A stretch of DNA of 64,000 bases from Methylophaga thalassica MP (GCF_000214595.1 NZ_AFIG01000002.1:20860-84859), one strand, 5' to 3'. Counted from the first letter of the stretch, positions 45,955 to 56,687 are shown. Numbers and translations: made by a program. Notes: generated by a model from the letters alone, not told the origin.

Positions 45955-48900
45955 ATGGTTGAGTCAATAATTCGCTGGTCTGTCAGTAATCGTTTTTTTG
46001 TAGTGCTTGCCACTTTGATTTTGGTCGGCGTTGGTGTGTTCTCCTTAAAAAACACACCGGTAGATGCGATTCCTGATCTTTCTGATGTTCAGGTCATTAT
46101 CAAGACAAACTATCCGGGACAGGCGCCACAAGTTGTTGAGGATCAGGTCACCTACCCATTAACGACAGCAATGTTATCAGTACCGGGTGCCGTTACAGTA
46201 AGAGGGTATTCATTTTTTGGTGACTCCTATGTCTACGTAATTTTCGATGAAGATACAGATCTATACTGGGCACGCAGCCGGGTATTGGAATACCTGAGTC
46301 AGGTGGCACCTTCACTACCCGAAAATGCCAGACCACAACTGGGCCCTGATGCTACAGGTGTTGGATGGGTTTATCTTTATGCACTAATAGATAGAACCGG
46401 TCAACACGACATCAGCGAATTACGCTCATTGCAGGACTGGTTCCTGAAATACGAACTACAAACAGTACCTGGGGTATCTGAAGTTGCGGCTGTTGGTGGT
46501 ATGGTCAAGCAATATCAGGTAACTGTGAATCCTGAAAAAATTCGCGCTTTTGGCATCCCTATGTCACATATCCAGACTGCCATCAAACGAGCTAATCAGG
46601 AGGTAGGTGCCTCCGTAGTAGAAATGGCTGAAGCTGAATATATGGTAAGAGCGACAGGCTATATTCAGTCCAAAACGGACTTGGCTCAAGTCCCATTGGG
46701 CGTCAATAGCCGGGGCACACCTCTTACGCTTGGTGATGTTGCAGAAATCAAGCTTGGACCACAAATGCGGAGAGGTATCGCAGAGTTTAATGGCCTCGGA
46801 GAAACTGTCGGTGGTGTAGTTGTAATGCGTTTTGGCGAGAACGCACAAAAAACCATTGAAGGTGTTAAAGATAAATTGCAGGAACTCCAGAAAGGCCTGC
46901 CAGAGGGTGTTGAACTTGTGACGGTATATGACCGTTCGGGGCTTATTGGACGTGCGGTTGATAATCTTTGGCACAAATTATTAGAAGAGTTTGCTGTTGT
47001 TGCACTGGTTTGTATGCTCTTTTTGTTCCATATCCGGTCATCACTCGTAGCTATTGTCAGTCTCCCTGTCGGTATTCTAACTGCATTTACTGTCATGCAT
47101 ATGCAAGGTATTAATGCCAATATTATGTCTCTGGGAGGTATTGCTATAGCCATCGGTGCGATGATCGACGGCGCTATAGTGATGATTGAGAACATGCACA
47201 AACACATGGAAAAAACGCCTCTAACCAAGGAAAACAGATGGCAAGTGGTGGCTGAGTCTGCTTCTGAAGTCGGCCCAGCATTATTCTTCAGTCTGCTAAT
47301 CATTACTGTCAGCTTTGTGCCAGTCTTTACATTGGAAGCCCAAGAAGGTCGTATGTTTTCTCCGCTGGCCTTTACTAAAACCTATGCGATGGCTGCATCT
47401 GCAGCATTGGCGATTACATTAGTTCCTGTGTTGATGGGCTACTTTATTCGTGGAAAAGTGTTGCCAGAACATAGAAACCCCATTAATCGATTACTGGTAG
47501 CTTCTTACATGCCTGTTTTGAAAATGGTTTTGGCGTTTCCCAAAACGGCCATTTTCATTGCGCTACTTGCCTTGGGTTCTACCTACTGGCCTTTGCAGAA
47601 CATCGGTAGTGAGTTTATCCCTCCACTTGATGAAGGCGATCTCATGTATATGCCTACTACATATCCCAGCATATCTATTGGTAATGCCCGAGAAATTCTT
47701 CAGCAAACCGACAAGTTGATTATGACCGTACCTGAAGTAGAAACTGTTTTTGGCAAAATTGGTCGAGCTGAAACAGCAACCGATCCAGCGCCACTGACCA
47801 TGATTGAAACATTCATTCAGTTAAAAGACCGAAGCGAATGGCGTGAAGGTATGACAACAGAATTGCTGAAAAAAGAGCTTGATGATCTGGTCAAATTGCC
47901 CGGTCTCACCAATGCTTGGGTTATGCCGATAAAAACCCGGATTGATATGTTGGCAACAGGAATAAAAACACCGGTGGGGATCAAAGTTGCTGGCGCAGAT
48001 ATTTCAGTTATCCAGCAAATAGGTCAACAACTCGAAACAATATTGGCTGAGGTGCCCGGCACCGCCTCGGTCTATTCTGAACGTGTTGCCGGAGGACGTT
48101 ATATTAAAGTTGATATTGATCGAGGAAAAGCCTCCCGTTTCGGCCTAAATATTGCTGATGTGCAACAGGTTGTTGCATCTGCCATTGGTGGAGTCAATGT
48201 TACCCAGACAGTAGAGGGACTTGAACGTTATCCCGTGAATATACGATACCCACAATCATATCGCGACTCTCCAGAGCAGATGGCATTATTGCCGATAGTC
48301 ACAGCAAAAGGGCAAAGGATTGCTCTGGGTGATGTAGCAGAAATAAAAATTGAAAATGGTCCCCCAGCTATCAAAAGTGAGAATTCCCGCATTAATGGCT
48401 GGACATTTGTTGATATAGAAGGCGTTGATATCGGCTCCTATGTCGAGAACGCTATGGAAAAAGTTCGCGCAGAATTGGACTTGCCTGCGGGATATTCAAT
48501 TCATTGGTCAGGCCAATATGAATACATGCTGCGAGCTAAAGAAAAGCTTACTTATGTTGTTCCCTTGACATTAGCGATCATTGCCATTCTCTTATTCATA
48601 AATTTTAGGAATTTTACAGAAGTAGCACTGTTAATGGGGACACTGCCTTTTGCCTTGATTGGCAGCATTTGGTTGCTTGACTTGCTGAACTTCAACTTCT
48701 CTATCGCTGTTGGAGTTGGTTTTATTGCTCTGGCGGGCGTTGCTGTTGAAATCAGCGTCATTATGTTGGTCTACCTAAATCAAGCTTGGCGAGAAGAACT
48801 TACAAAGAACTCAATTAGCACATTAAGTAACTCACTGAGTAAGACCCAGTTGAGACAAGCTGTGATCACTGGGGCGGGTCTGCGTGTGCGACCAGTAATG

Positions 48901-49077
48901 ATGACAGCGGCGGCGGTCATCATAGGTTTGATACCCATACTATTTGGTACAGGAACTGGCTCTGAAGTAATGAGCCGAATTGCAGCGCCTATGGTGGGCG
49001 GTATGGTGAGTTCAGTAATTCTGACTTTATTGGTGCTGCCAGTCGTATTTTACTTATGGAAAGTGAGGGCTAAATGA
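45955..49077 (+). CDS. cusA: heavy-metal RND efflux pump (CusA-type)
   Basis: 1040 residues, the usual HME-RND length, with 12 membrane segments and two large periplasmic loops. Signatures: PVDAIPDLSDVQVIIKTNYP (about residues 35-54), GAMIDGAIVMIENMHKHME (about 401-419; the Asp of the proton relay), and the C-terminal GLIPILFGTGTGSEVMSRIA. Inner membrane proton/metal antiporter for Cu+/Ag+. Twelve bp after cusB, behind AAAGGAATACTT. Confidence 0.9.
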   Translation: MVESIIRWSVSNRFFVVLATLILVGVGVFSLKNTPVDAIPDLSDVQVIIKTNYPGQAPQVVEDQVTYPLTTAMLSVPGAVTVRGYSFFGDSYVYVIFDEDTDLYWARSRVLEYLSQVAPSLPENARPQLGPDATGVGWVYLYALIDRTGQHDISELRSLQDWFLKYELQTVPGVSEVAAVGGMVKQYQVTVNPEKIRAFGIPMSHIQTAIKRANQEVGASVVEMAEAEYMVRATGYIQSKTDLAQVPLGVNSRGTPLTLGDVAEIKLGPQMRRGIAEFNGLGETVGGVVVMRFGENAQKTIEGVKDKLQELQKGLPEGVELVTVYDRSGLIGRAVDNLWHKLLEEFAVVALVCMLFLFHIRSSLVAIVSLPVGILTAFTVMHMQGINANIMSLGGIAIAIGAMIDGAIVMIENMHKHMEKTPLTKENRWQVVAESASEVGPALFFSLLIITVSFVPVFTLEAQEGRMFSPLAFTKTYAMAASAALAITLVPVLMGYFIRGKVLPEHRNPINRLLVASYMPVLKMVLAFPKTAIFIALLALGSTYWPLQNIGSEFIPPLDEGDLMYMPTTYPSISIGNAREILQQTDKLIMTVPEVETVFGKIGRAETATDPAPLTMIETFIQLKDRSEWREGMTTELLKKELDDLVKLPGLTNAWVMPIKTRIDMLATGIKTPVGIKVAGADISVIQQIGQQLETILAEVPGTASVYSERVAGGRYIKVDIDRGKASRFGLNIADVQQVVASAIGGVNVTQTVEGLERYPVNIRYPQSYRDSPEQMALLPIVTAKGQRIALGDVAEIKIENGPPAIKSENSRINGWTFVDIEGVDIGSYVENAMEKVRAELDLPAGYSIHWSGQYEYMLRAKEKLTYVVPLTLAIIAILLFINFRNFTEVALLMGTLPFALIGSIWLLDLLNFNFSIAVGVGFIALAGVAVEISVIMLVYLNQAWREELTKNSISTLSNSLSKTQLRQAVITGAGLRVRPVMMTAAAVIIGLIPILFGTGTGSEVMSRIAAPMVGGMVSSVILTLLVLPVVFYLWKVRAK

Positions 49078-49258
49078 AATCTCACGATTCACACTCGACC
49101 TTCTTTGGGCCTACAAGTAACACGAGGAGGAGTTAAATAACACTCAGGTTCAGATTTCCATTTCTATTAAATCATTTGGTCAGAGGAATATGAATATTGA
49201 TTGAAGATATGAGTAAGCGAATCATTAAGTCTATGTTTCTTAATTTACTTCTCATTTG

Positions 49259-49289
49259 TTGACCTATGTCAAGGACACAGGTTTATAGT
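49259..49289 (+). promoter_or_regulatory. MerR-type promoter/operator of the copper regulator operon
   Basis: TTGACC (49259-49264) and TATAGT (49284-49289) are 19 bp apart, and the spacer carries ACCTATGTC-AAG-GACACAGGT. Such a dyad in a 19-bp spacer is typical of copper MerR (CueR-like) promoters. It lies 75 bp before the merR start. Confidence 0.75.
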
Positions 49290-49363
49290 TTAACTAGCAT
49301 GACAGTTAAACCGAAATTTAAAAGCAGCTTTGACGCTTGATAGTCAGGCAATAGGAGTAGGTC

Positions 49364-49789
49364 ATGCTTGTTAATGAAGTGGCGAAAACATTGAACATAG
49401 GTCCTGAAACTGTACGGTTTTACACACGTATAAAATTGCTACAGCCTCAAAAGAACCGGTTTAACGGTTATCGAGAATATGACAATAAAGATATCAATCG
49501 GTTGAAGTTTATATTAGCCGCAAGACAGCTTGGTTTCTCGGTCGATGATATTCAGCAGATACTGGCCGACGCCGACAAGAAAAGGTCCCCTTGTCCCGGG
49601 GTAAGGCGTCTACTGGCTAAGCGACTGCAGGAAACAGAGCTACGTTTCAGGGAAATGCAGCAATTAAGGAAAAAGATGAAAAAAGCGCTCGCTCAATGGA
49701 AACAAATGCCCGATATGGAGCCTACAGGTCAAATGATTTGCCATTTGATAGAAGAATTTACTGTCCCATTTACGACGGAGGAAAAGTAA
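49364..49789 (+). CDS. MerR-family copper regulator
   Basis: 141 residues. The winged-helix N-terminus (VAKTLNIGPETVRFYTRIK) is followed by the long dimerisation helix, and a metal-loop-like region KRSPCPGVRRLL (about residues 71-82; one Cys visible) and MICHLIEEF near the end. The first gene of a likely merR-copZ-copA unit, its stop overlapping the next ATG (TAATG). It should activate its own operon on copper. The cysteine spacing is not the exact CueR pattern, so the sensed metal is inferred from the neighbours. Confidence 0.75.
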   Translation: MLVNEVAKTLNIGPETVRFYTRIKLLQPQKNRFNGYREYDNKDINRLKFILAARQLGFSVDDIQQILADADKKRSPCPGVRRLLAKRLQETELRFREMQQLRKKMKKALAQWKQMPDMEPTGQMICHLIEEFTVPFTTEEK

Positions 49790-50103
49790 TGAAAATACAT
49801 TCAACACATCAAAGTGAAACAGCTAAGCAAGGTTGCTGCTGTACAAACAATTCCACCGTCATAACGAAGGTAGGCATTGAACAATTAGTCAGTGACTTAC
49901 CAGTCAAACAATTAAAAGTTGAAGGTGCTAACTGTGGTGGCTGTGTACAGAGCATTGAAAAAGCCCTTCAATCTCTGAACGGTGTAAGCAATGCCAGCAT
50001 GGATCTGGCTAGTAGTGTCGTATCAGTGTGCGGAATAGTTCAGACAGATGAACTAATTGCAACCCTGGAAAAAGCGGGATACCCAGCGACTGTTTTAGAC
50101 TAA
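49789..50103 (+). CDS. HMA-domain copper chaperone (CopZ-like)
   Basis: 104 residues. A Cys-rich N-terminus ([11 protein letters not shown]) precedes an HMA domain ([20 protein letters not shown], about residues 41-60) with the CxxC copper site, and an end with AGYPATVLD. It hands Cu+ to the P-type ATPase encoded next (14 bp later). The N-terminal CCC extension is unusual for CopZ. Confidence 0.82.
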   Translation: MKIHSTHQSETAKQGCCCTNNSTVITKVGIEQLVSDLPVKQLKVEGANCGGCVQSIEKALQSLNGVSNASMDLASSVVSVCGIVQTDELIATLEKAGYPATVLD

Positions 50104-50117
50104 CTCGGGATTTACAC

Positions 50118-52568
50118 ATGAACACACAGAATACAGAAGCCTCAGACAAGCCTGGCCAACATAGTGCTAAAAAAGATACAACCTATGTTTGTCCGATGCA
50201 CCCGGAAGTAAGGTCCGAACAGCCGGGAGATTGCCCAAAATGTGGTATGCACCTTGTGCCAGAAACTGAGCTCAAATCACATCATAAGCATGCACAGCAC
50301 ACGGATTCAGAAACCTCTGGTAATGAATCTAATTGTTGTGGAGGGCATAAGAGTGTGTCCCAATTGCATCATCAACATGACACAGAAACCAAAAGTAAAA
50401 ATGCTGTTCAGGGTAAATACGATAGTGTTCCTCAAGGCTGGAACGGCCCTGTCTATACCTGCCCAATGCATGCGGAAGTTCGTCGCACAGAGGCGGGATC
50501 GTGCCCAATATGCGGTATGGGGCTAGAGCTTGAATCTGCTGCAATGGCGGTGGATGAGCCTAATCCTGAGCTCGTTGATTTTACCAGACGCTTCTGGGTT
50601 GGTGCGGTGCTTACCATTCCGCTCCTTATCCTTACAATGAGTCCACTAATAGGACTTGGTCAGATTCGTGATCTGTTGGGAGAAAACGTATCTCTCTGGT
50701 TAGAAGTAATACTTGCAACCCCGGTTATCCTCTGGTCCGGCTGGCCTTTTTTCGTACGTGGCTGGAATTCTTTCCGCACTATGAATCTCAACATGTTCTC
50801 ACTGATTGGCATGGGGGTGTCTACGGCATATCTGTATTCGATGGTCGCCATGATTACGCCGGAGATCTTTCCTTCTGGCTTTAGAGATCCAAAAACTGGA
50901 CATGTAGGCGTCTATTTTGAGGCGGCAGCGGTCATCGTCACATTAGTACTACTTGGACAGATTATGGAACTGCGTGCTCGAGAGGGTACCGGTAAGGCTA
51001 TTCGCGCACTTTTGGATTTGGCTGCCAAGACAGCACGCGTTATTAGGCCGGATGGCAAGGAAGAAGAAATTCCTCTTGAAGAAGTCCATGTCGGTGATCA
51101 GATCAGAGTGAGACCTGGCGATAAAGTACCCGTAGACGGAGTTGTGGTCGAAGGTCGTTCGTCAGTGGATGAAAGTATGATTTCTGGTGAACCTGTCCCC
51201 GTTGAGAAGACAGAAGGTGAAAAGTTAACCGGGGCGACAATTAATGGTACGGGTAGTTTGATTATGGAAGCGACGCGAGTTGGTTCTGACACGATGCTTG
51301 CTCAAATCGTGGAAATGGTTGCTGCAGCACAACGATCACGTGCACCGATTCAAAAATGGGCTGACATGGTCGCCGGCAAGTTCGTACCAGCTGTAATTGG
51401 CATCGCAATCATTTCTTTCATTGCTTGGTCAATCTGGGGACCAGCCCCCGCCTTATCCTATGCACTCGTATCAGCGGTAGCTGTCTTGATCATTGCTTGT
51501 CCCTGTGCGCTAGGCCTCGCTACGCCTATGTCAATTATGACGGCAACAGGGCGTGGAGCACAGGCAGGCGTATTAATCAAAAATGCTGAGGCATTAGAGC
51601 GTTTCGAGAAGGTTGATACACTAATAGTCGATAAGACAGGAACCTTAACTGAGGGTAAGCCAAAACTTGTTGCTGTAATGCCCGAAGCTGGACACGACGA
51701 AGCAGAGGTACTTCGACTGGCGGCCTCGCTTGAGCGTGGTTCAGAACATCCACTGGCTGAAGCTATCGTCAGAGGTGCTGAGGAGCGAGGAGTAGCATTA
51801 ACTGAAGCAACAGACTTTGAAGCTGTCACTGGCAAGGGCGTTAAAGGTGTTGTGGACGGTAACGCTGTGGCACTCGGTAATCTCGCACTGATGACTGACA
51901 TGGGCTTGCAGAATGATGAGCTCACAGGTAAAGCCAATGAACGACGTGATCAGGGTGAAACAGTGATGTTTATTGTTCTTGAAGACAAGATCGCTGGCTT
52001 AGTAAGTGTCGCAGATCCGGTCAAAGCAACGACACCAGCTGCACTGAAAACACTTCACCAACTCGGCCTGAAAATCATCATGGCAACGGGCGACAATGAA
52101 CGTACAGCCAGGGCTGTAGCCACGCAACTGGGTATTGATGAAATTCGTGCAGATGTTCTGCCAGCTGATAAGGCTCGTATCATCGAAGAGCTACAGCAAC
52201 AGGGGCGCAAAGTAGCTATGGCGGGTGATGGTGTCAACGATGCTCCAGCATTGGCTCAGGCTGATGTAGGTATTGCGATGGGTACAGGCGCTGATGTCGC
52301 TATTGAAAGTGCAGGATTTACTTTAGTTAAAGGTGACTTAGACGGGATAGTTCGTGCACGACGACTTGCCCACGCCACCATGAAAAATATTAGGCAAAAC
52401 CTGTTTTTTGCTTTGATCTACAACTCTGCCGGTGTACCGATTGCCGCAGGGATTCTGTATCCATTCTTGGGGATTCTGATTGGACCAATTTTTGCCGCTT
52501 TTGCCATGAGTGCTTCCTCCTTGTCAGTGGTACTTAATGCGCTGAGACTCCGGCGGGCAAGAATATGA
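50118..52568 (+). CDS. copA: copper-exporting P1B-type ATPase
   Basis: 816 residues. Two N-terminal metal-binding motifs of the 'YxCPMHPE..CPxCGM' type ([19 protein letters not shown], and [19 protein letters not shown]) replace HMA domains. Then eight membrane helices with the CPC site ([14 protein letters not shown]), phosphatase [11 protein letters not shown], phosphorylation site [13 protein letters not shown] motif [10 protein letters not shown] and hinge [11 protein letters not shown]. It pumps Cu+ out of the cytoplasm. His-rich linkers lie between the two metal motifs. Confidence 0.92.
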   Translation: MNTQNTEASDKPGQHSAKKDTTYVCPMHPEVRSEQPGDCPKCGMHLVPETELKSHHKHAQHTDSETSGNESNCCGGHKSVSQLHHQHDTETKSKNAVQGKYDSVPQGWNGPVYTCPMHAEVRRTEAGSCPICGMGLELESAAMAVDEPNPELVDFTRRFWVGAVLTIPLLILTMSPLIGLGQIRDLLGENVSLWLEVILATPVILWSGWPFFVRGWNSFRTMNLNMFSLIGMGVSTAYLYSMVAMITPEIFPSGFRDPKTGHVGVYFEAAAVIVTLVLLGQIMELRAREGTGKAIRALLDLAAKTARVIRPDGKEEEIPLEEVHVGDQIRVRPGDKVPVDGVVVEGRSSVDESMISGEPVPVEKTEGEKLTGATINGTGSLIMEATRVGSDTMLAQIVEMVAAAQRSRAPIQKWADMVAGKFVPAVIGIAIISFIAWSIWGPAPALSYALVSAVAVLIIACPCALGLATPMSIMTATGRGAQAGVLIKNAEALERFEKVDTLIVDKTGTLTEGKPKLVAVMPEAGHDEAEVLRLAASLERGSEHPLAEAIVRGAEERGVALTEATDFEAVTGKGVKGVVDGNAVALGNLALMTDMGLQNDELTGKANERRDQGETVMFIVLEDKIAGLVSVADPVKATTPAALKTLHQLGLKIIMATGDNERTARAVATQLGIDEIRADVLPADKARIIEELQQQGRKVAMAGDGVNDAPALAQADVGIAMGTGADVAIESAGFTLVKGDLDGIVRARRLAHATMKNIRQNLFFALIYNSAGVPIAAGILYPFLGILIGPIFAAFAMSASSLSVVLNALRLRRARI

Positions 52569-52714
52569 AAAATCTAGACCTCAATGGGCAAAACAACAGT
52601 GAGGGCCTGGATATGAGTATTCACAAATTTGTTGCCATTTTCTATGACGTTTATCCAAGCAATGCGAAACAGGTTCCACTACAACATGAAGTAGAAGGTT
52701 TACTTCTCACATGA
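52565..52714 (+). CDS. possible small protein coupled to copA
   Basis: 49 residues, ATG overlapping the copA stop (ATGA). [20 protein letters not shown] then [17 protein letters not shown]. No family is recognised; overlap and spacing are the only support. Confidence 0.35.
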   Translation: MKNLDLNGQNNSEGLDMSIHKFVAIFYDVYPSNAKQVPLQHEVEGLLLT

Positions 52715-52731
52715 CACACCTGAGGTGAATT

Positions 52732-53010
52732 ATGGACACTCAAAGACCATCATTTTGGAAAACCCCTGCCGGTTTCACCGCACTCGTTTTGATTGGTGTT
52801 GTGACTTACTTTCTTCTTATGGAACATCGCCAGCATGTCTGGCAGTTCCTGCCTTACTTGATTCTACTGGCTTGCCCTTTTTTACATCTCTTTATGCATG
52901 GCAGTCATGGGGGACATGGTGGTCATCAGCATGAAGGAGGCGAGTCTGAACAGGATGCCTATCAACGCGGACTGGAGGATGGCCGAAAAGAGCGTGAACA
53001 TGATCATTAA
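52732..53010 (+). CDS. DUF2933 membrane protein
   Basis: 92 residues. Two hydrophobic segments (TALVLIGVVTYFLLMEH and FLPYLILLACPFLHLFM) and a His-rich tail (MHGSHGGHGGHQHEGGE) are typical of DUF2933 proteins found in copper clusters. Probably inner membrane, possibly copper-binding. Start after TGAGGTGAATT. Confidence 0.75.
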   Translation: MDTQRPSFWKTPAGFTALVLIGVVTYFLLMEHRQHVWQFLPYLILLACPFLHLFMHGSHGGHGGHQHEGGESEQDAYQRGLEDGRKEREHDH

Positions 53011-53045
53011 AGGTCAGGATGAGAGAACATTACTGGAGAAAAAAT

Positions 53046-53672
53046 ATGCATGGTGAATCAGCATACGGCCTGTGGACGTTGGTTTTAATAAATTCAGCAA
53101 TATTTATATTTTTTGCCTTTAGTTTTACTAAGCCAAAGACCAAAACAGACTGGCGTAGTCTGGGGGCGTTTTCAGCATTCATTATTGCACTATTCACCGA
53201 AATGTATGGGTTCCCACTAACCATCTATTTTTTGTCAGGCTGGTTGGCGGAAAAGTATCCCGGTGTAGATTTCATGTCACACGAAAATGGACATTTATTG
53301 CATACGCTACTGGGTTTTGAAGGTAACCCGCATTTTGATCCACTGCATATTGCAAGCAACGTCGTCATTATTCTTGGTTTCTTTTTACTGGCTTCTGCCT
53401 GGAGCGTATTACACCACGCCCAACAAAACAGACAACTGGCAACAACCGGCTGGTACGCAAGAATGCGTCATCCACAATACATCGCTTTTATCATGATTAT
53501 GTTTGGCTTTTTGTTGCAATGGCCAACAATCCCGACGCTGGTCATGTTCCCAATTCTGGTTATTGTCTATGTCCGCTTAGCCAAACGAGAAGAGCGAATG
53601 GCACTTGATGAATTTGGCGATGAATACCGAAGCTACATGGCGAAGACACCCGGATGGTTTCCAAAATTCTAA
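53046..53672 (+). CDS. isoprenylcysteine methyltransferase-family membrane protein
   Basis: 208 residues from ATG 53046 (after TGGAGAAAAAAT). About five membrane helices, with the family C-terminus GWYARMRHPQYIAFIMIMFG (about residues 142-161; RHP motif) and REERMALDEFGDEYRSYMAK. ICMT/PEMT-type enzymes methylate membrane-bound substrates with SAM; members next to copper genes are common but their substrate is unknown. Confidence 0.75.
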   Translation: MHGESAYGLWTLVLINSAIFIFFAFSFTKPKTKTDWRSLGAFSAFIIALFTEMYGFPLTIYFLSGWLAEKYPGVDFMSHENGHLLHTLLGFEGNPHFDPLHIASNVVIILGFFLLASAWSVLHHAQQNRQLATTGWYARMRHPQYIAFIMIMFGFLLQWPTIPTLVMFPILVIVYVRLAKREERMALDEFGDEYRSYMAKTPGWFPKF

Positions 53673-53726
53673 TCACGGATGAACAGGCAACAACCCCGCG
53701 TCTTATTTAACACTGGAGACGAGAAG

Positions 53727-54086
53727 ATGACTAAGCACAGGCTGGGTATTAATCCCGGTTTTTTGACAAAACATAAGCTGGGGCTAGTTGGGCTTGAACA
53801 AACCAATAGCAGTGAGATGATTACTGAGATCGATTCATTACCATGGGTTGACGATGTCAGGCTGAATACCAATAAGCAAACGCTTAACATTGCTTACGAG
53901 GCATCTCTCCATAACATCGATGAATTGCTTGTAATTGTTGAAAAACACGGTGCGTCGATTAAAGACAGTTGGTGGAGCCAGACAAAACTTGGCTGGCAAC
54001 GACAAACCGACGAAAACATAAAAAACAATGCCAAACACGAGCCCCACTGCTGTAATAAAGCACCTTCAGGTAACAAACTCAGGTAA
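53727..54086 (+). CDS. hypothetical metal-associated protein
   Basis: 119 residues from ATG 53727 (after GAGACGAGAAG). It has an HMA-like beta-alpha arrangement (KLGLVGLEQTNSSEMITEID, then DDVRLNTNKQTLNIAYEASL) without the CxxC, and ends HEPHCCNKAPSGNK. It may bind metal through the terminal Cys pair. Placed at the end of the copper block. Confidence 0.5.
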   Translation: MTKHRLGINPGFLTKHKLGLVGLEQTNSSEMITEIDSLPWVDDVRLNTNKQTLNIAYEASLHNIDELLVIVEKHGASIKDSWWSQTKLGWQRQTDENIKNNAKHEPHCCNKAPSGNKLR

Positions 54087-54203
54087 ACAGAATTGTTTTC
54101 CCAGTGCTGAGATATAGAGAGATGAGAATCTTTTTTGCATGCGTTCCAGCAGGCTCACTTAATCACTATCGGCATACTGAATTAAGGAATTAAAAATTTA
54201 GCC

Positions 54204-55712
54204 ATGACTACATCACACTTACTGTCTATTGTTGATATGGGCATAGATACCCACCAAGAGCCTGTGGTATACATGCGAAGTGATTGCCATATCTGTCGTT
54301 CAGAAGGCTTCACCGCCAACAGCCGGGTCACGCTCCGTTTTAATGAAAACAGCGTCATTGCAACCTTGAATGTGGTTGATGGACAACTTTTGCCGTCAGG
54401 CACAGCAGGCTTATCCAGAATCGCCATGCACCGCCTGAGTGCTATTGAGGGGCAGAAGCTCATGGTCAGTCATGCCCCCGTCGTTACCTCATTGAGTCAT
54501 GTACGAAAAAAAGTATTTGGCAACAAGCTCAGTGACGATGAAATTGCTGACATTATCAAAGACATCAGTGCGCACCGCTATTCTGATATAGAAATTGCCA
54601 GTTTTCTCAGTGTTTGTGCAGGAAGTCGTCTGGACGTTGATGAGATAATTGGCCTGACCCAGGCCATGGTTGAATGCGGTAAGCGCCTATCCTGGTCTGG
54701 TCAAAACATGATTCTCGATAAACACTGCATTGGGGGCCTGCCAGGTAACCGTACTACACCGCTGGTTGTTTCAATTGTCAGTGCGGCAGGGCTGGTCATT
54801 CCCAAAACATCATCAAGGGCGATCACTTCACCAGCTGGCACTGCAGACACCATGGAGACGTTGACTACCGTTAACCTTAACCTCAAAGAAATTCAGTGTG
54901 TTGTTGCTGACACTAACGCATGTCTTGCCTGGGGAGGTGCCGTTAACCTGAGCCCAGCAGACGATCTGTTAATTCGTATAGAACGTGCACTTGACCTGGA
55001 CGGAGAGGGGCAACTTATCGCTTCCGTCCTTTCAAAAAAAATTGCTGCAGGTTCAACCCATGCAGTGGTTGACATTCCTGTTGGTCCCACGGCCAAGGTC
55101 CGCTCGGACAAAGAAGCCAACAGACTGGCTTCGCTGTTTACTCAGGTGGGTGCTGCTTGTGGCATCAACATCCGCTGTCTTATTACGGATGGTAGTCAAC
55201 CTGTTGGTCTGGGGATCGGTCCCGTTGAAGAAGCACGGGACGTGCTTTCAGTCTTGCAGGGAGACAATGATGCGCCGCTAGATCTCCGTGAGCGTGCTTT
55301 GTTCTTGGCTGCTAACCTGTTTTCTCTGTCATATCAGGAGAGTGTGGAACAAGGTCTCTTGAGGGCCACATCAATATTAGATAGTGGTAAAGCTTTGCAG
55401 CAGTTTCAGCGCATTGTTCAAGCACAAGGTGGTATCAAACAGCTGCCAGAAGCCCGTTATCAGCATACGGAGCTCGTTCCAGAAGCCTGTGCAATCACTG
55501 AAATAGATAATCGTAAGTTAGCACGTCTGGCAAAACTCGCAGGTGCGCCAGGCAGTCCCGCTGCCGGGGTGAGGCTGCACGCTAAAGTTGGTGACACCCT
55601 GAGTAAAGGGGAACCATTATTTACTTTATTCAGTGACAGTGAGGGAGAACGCGATTACGCACTCGCTTATTACAGTGAGCAGGGCAACCCTTTCACTATT
55701 AACTTGACTTAA
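54204..55712 (+). CDS. AMP phosphorylase / thymidine phosphorylase family
   Basis: 502 residues, the length of archaeal-type AMP phosphorylases rather than the 440 of bacterial DeoA, with an about 80-residue N-terminal extension. Signature SSRAITSPAGTADTMETL (about residues 203-220) is the phosphorylase motif, and LDKHCIGGLPGNRTTPLVVS precedes it. It would split AMP (or thymidine) with phosphate to base and ribose-1,5-bisphosphate (or sugar-1-phosphate). PRPP synthetase follows 16 bp later, which supports a nucleotide/ribose-phosphate pathway. Confidence 0.8.
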   Translation: MTTSHLLSIVDMGIDTHQEPVVYMRSDCHICRSEGFTANSRVTLRFNENSVIATLNVVDGQLLPSGTAGLSRIAMHRLSAIEGQKLMVSHAPVVTSLSHVRKKVFGNKLSDDEIADIIKDISAHRYSDIEIASFLSVCAGSRLDVDEIIGLTQAMVECGKRLSWSGQNMILDKHCIGGLPGNRTTPLVVSIVSAAGLVIPKTSSRAITSPAGTADTMETLTTVNLNLKEIQCVVADTNACLAWGGAVNLSPADDLLIRIERALDLDGEGQLIASVLSKKIAAGSTHAVVDIPVGPTAKVRSDKEANRLASLFTQVGAACGINIRCLITDGSQPVGLGIGPVEEARDVLSVLQGDNDAPLDLRERALFLAANLFSLSYQESVEQGLLRATSILDSGKALQQFQRIVQAQGGIKQLPEARYQHTELVPEACAITEIDNRKLARLAKLAGAPGSPAAGVRLHAKVGDTLSKGEPLFTLFSDSEGERDYALAYYSEQGNPFTINLT

Positions 55713-55728
55713 AAGGCTAAGCGATCAC

Positions 55729-56687
55729 ATGCCAGCAGATTCAGTAAATCACATTCCTCAACGTAAACAGGCAGGCAAAGCACAACCCCTCGTATTTGCC
55801 CTTGAGCCACATCCATTGCAACTATCACTTGCAGATCTGTTAAATGGGGAGGCGGGCGAGTTCGATACAAGACGATTTCCTGATGGCGAATCGTATCTTC
55901 GTGTCCTGTCTCCAGTCGCTGGACGCAGCTGCCTGGTCATTGCCGATTTATCGCGTCCAAACGCTAAGTATTTACCTTTGATCTTTCTGTTAAATACGTT
56001 GCGTGAACTTGGTGCTGCCAGTGTCGGCTTGATAGCACCTTACTTGAGCTATATGAGACAGGATCGGCGTTTCATAGAAGGCGAAGCAATAACATCAAAA
56101 ATATTCGCGCAAGACCTTTCCCATCACATGGATTGGTTGGTCACTGTGGATCCGCATTTGCATCGCTATCATGCGCTGGATGAAATTTATCAGGTTCCTT
56201 CAACAGTAGTTCAAGGGGCACCGGCATTAGTTCAGTGGCTAAAAGAAAAAAAGATTTGTTACTGATAGGACCTGACGCTGAGAGTGAGCAGTGGGTGTCT
56301 GAGATCGCTGAGCAAAGCAGTCATCCATTCGTTATTGGTACAAAAAAACGCTATGGAGATCGTAACGTCGAAATCTTTTTGCCTGATATTGACCAATACA
56401 TTTCGCATACAGCAGTGATTATTGATGATGTGATTTCCAGTGGGCATACCGTTCTGGAGTGTATCAACACACTTAAATCAAAAGGCATCGCTCATATTCT
56501 ATGTGCTGCTATACATGGCATTTTTGCTGAAGGTGTCGATATGGATTTGATGTCAGCTGGATTGGAATCACTGGTTACAACTAACACGATTGTTCACCAT
56601 ACCAACGGCATTGATATGGCACCGTTATTGGTTACCGCCGTGGAAGCTTTCTTATCAGAAACGACAATTCAGGGAGGTCAGCCATGA
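55729..56687 (+). CDS. prs: ribose-phosphate pyrophosphokinase, split by -1 frame change at A AAA AAG
   Basis: About 319 residues if the two ORFs (55729-56265 and 56235-56687) are joined; normal Prs is about 315. It makes PRPP from ribose-5-phosphate and ATP. Visible: FDTRRFPDGESYLRVL, IAPYLSYMRQDRRF and VTVDPHLHRY, then VIIDDVISSGHTVLECI (PRPP-binding loop). The break is at 56247-56253, a perfect -1 slippery heptamer; the joined text is WLKEKKDLLLIGPDAESEQW. Either programmed frameshifting or a missing A in the run explains this. Overlaps the next gene by 4 bp. Confidence 0.75.

Noticed and set aside
46686..47303. 205-codon ORF opposite cusA
   Set aside because: Antisense of a strongly conserved RND gene; no independent support.
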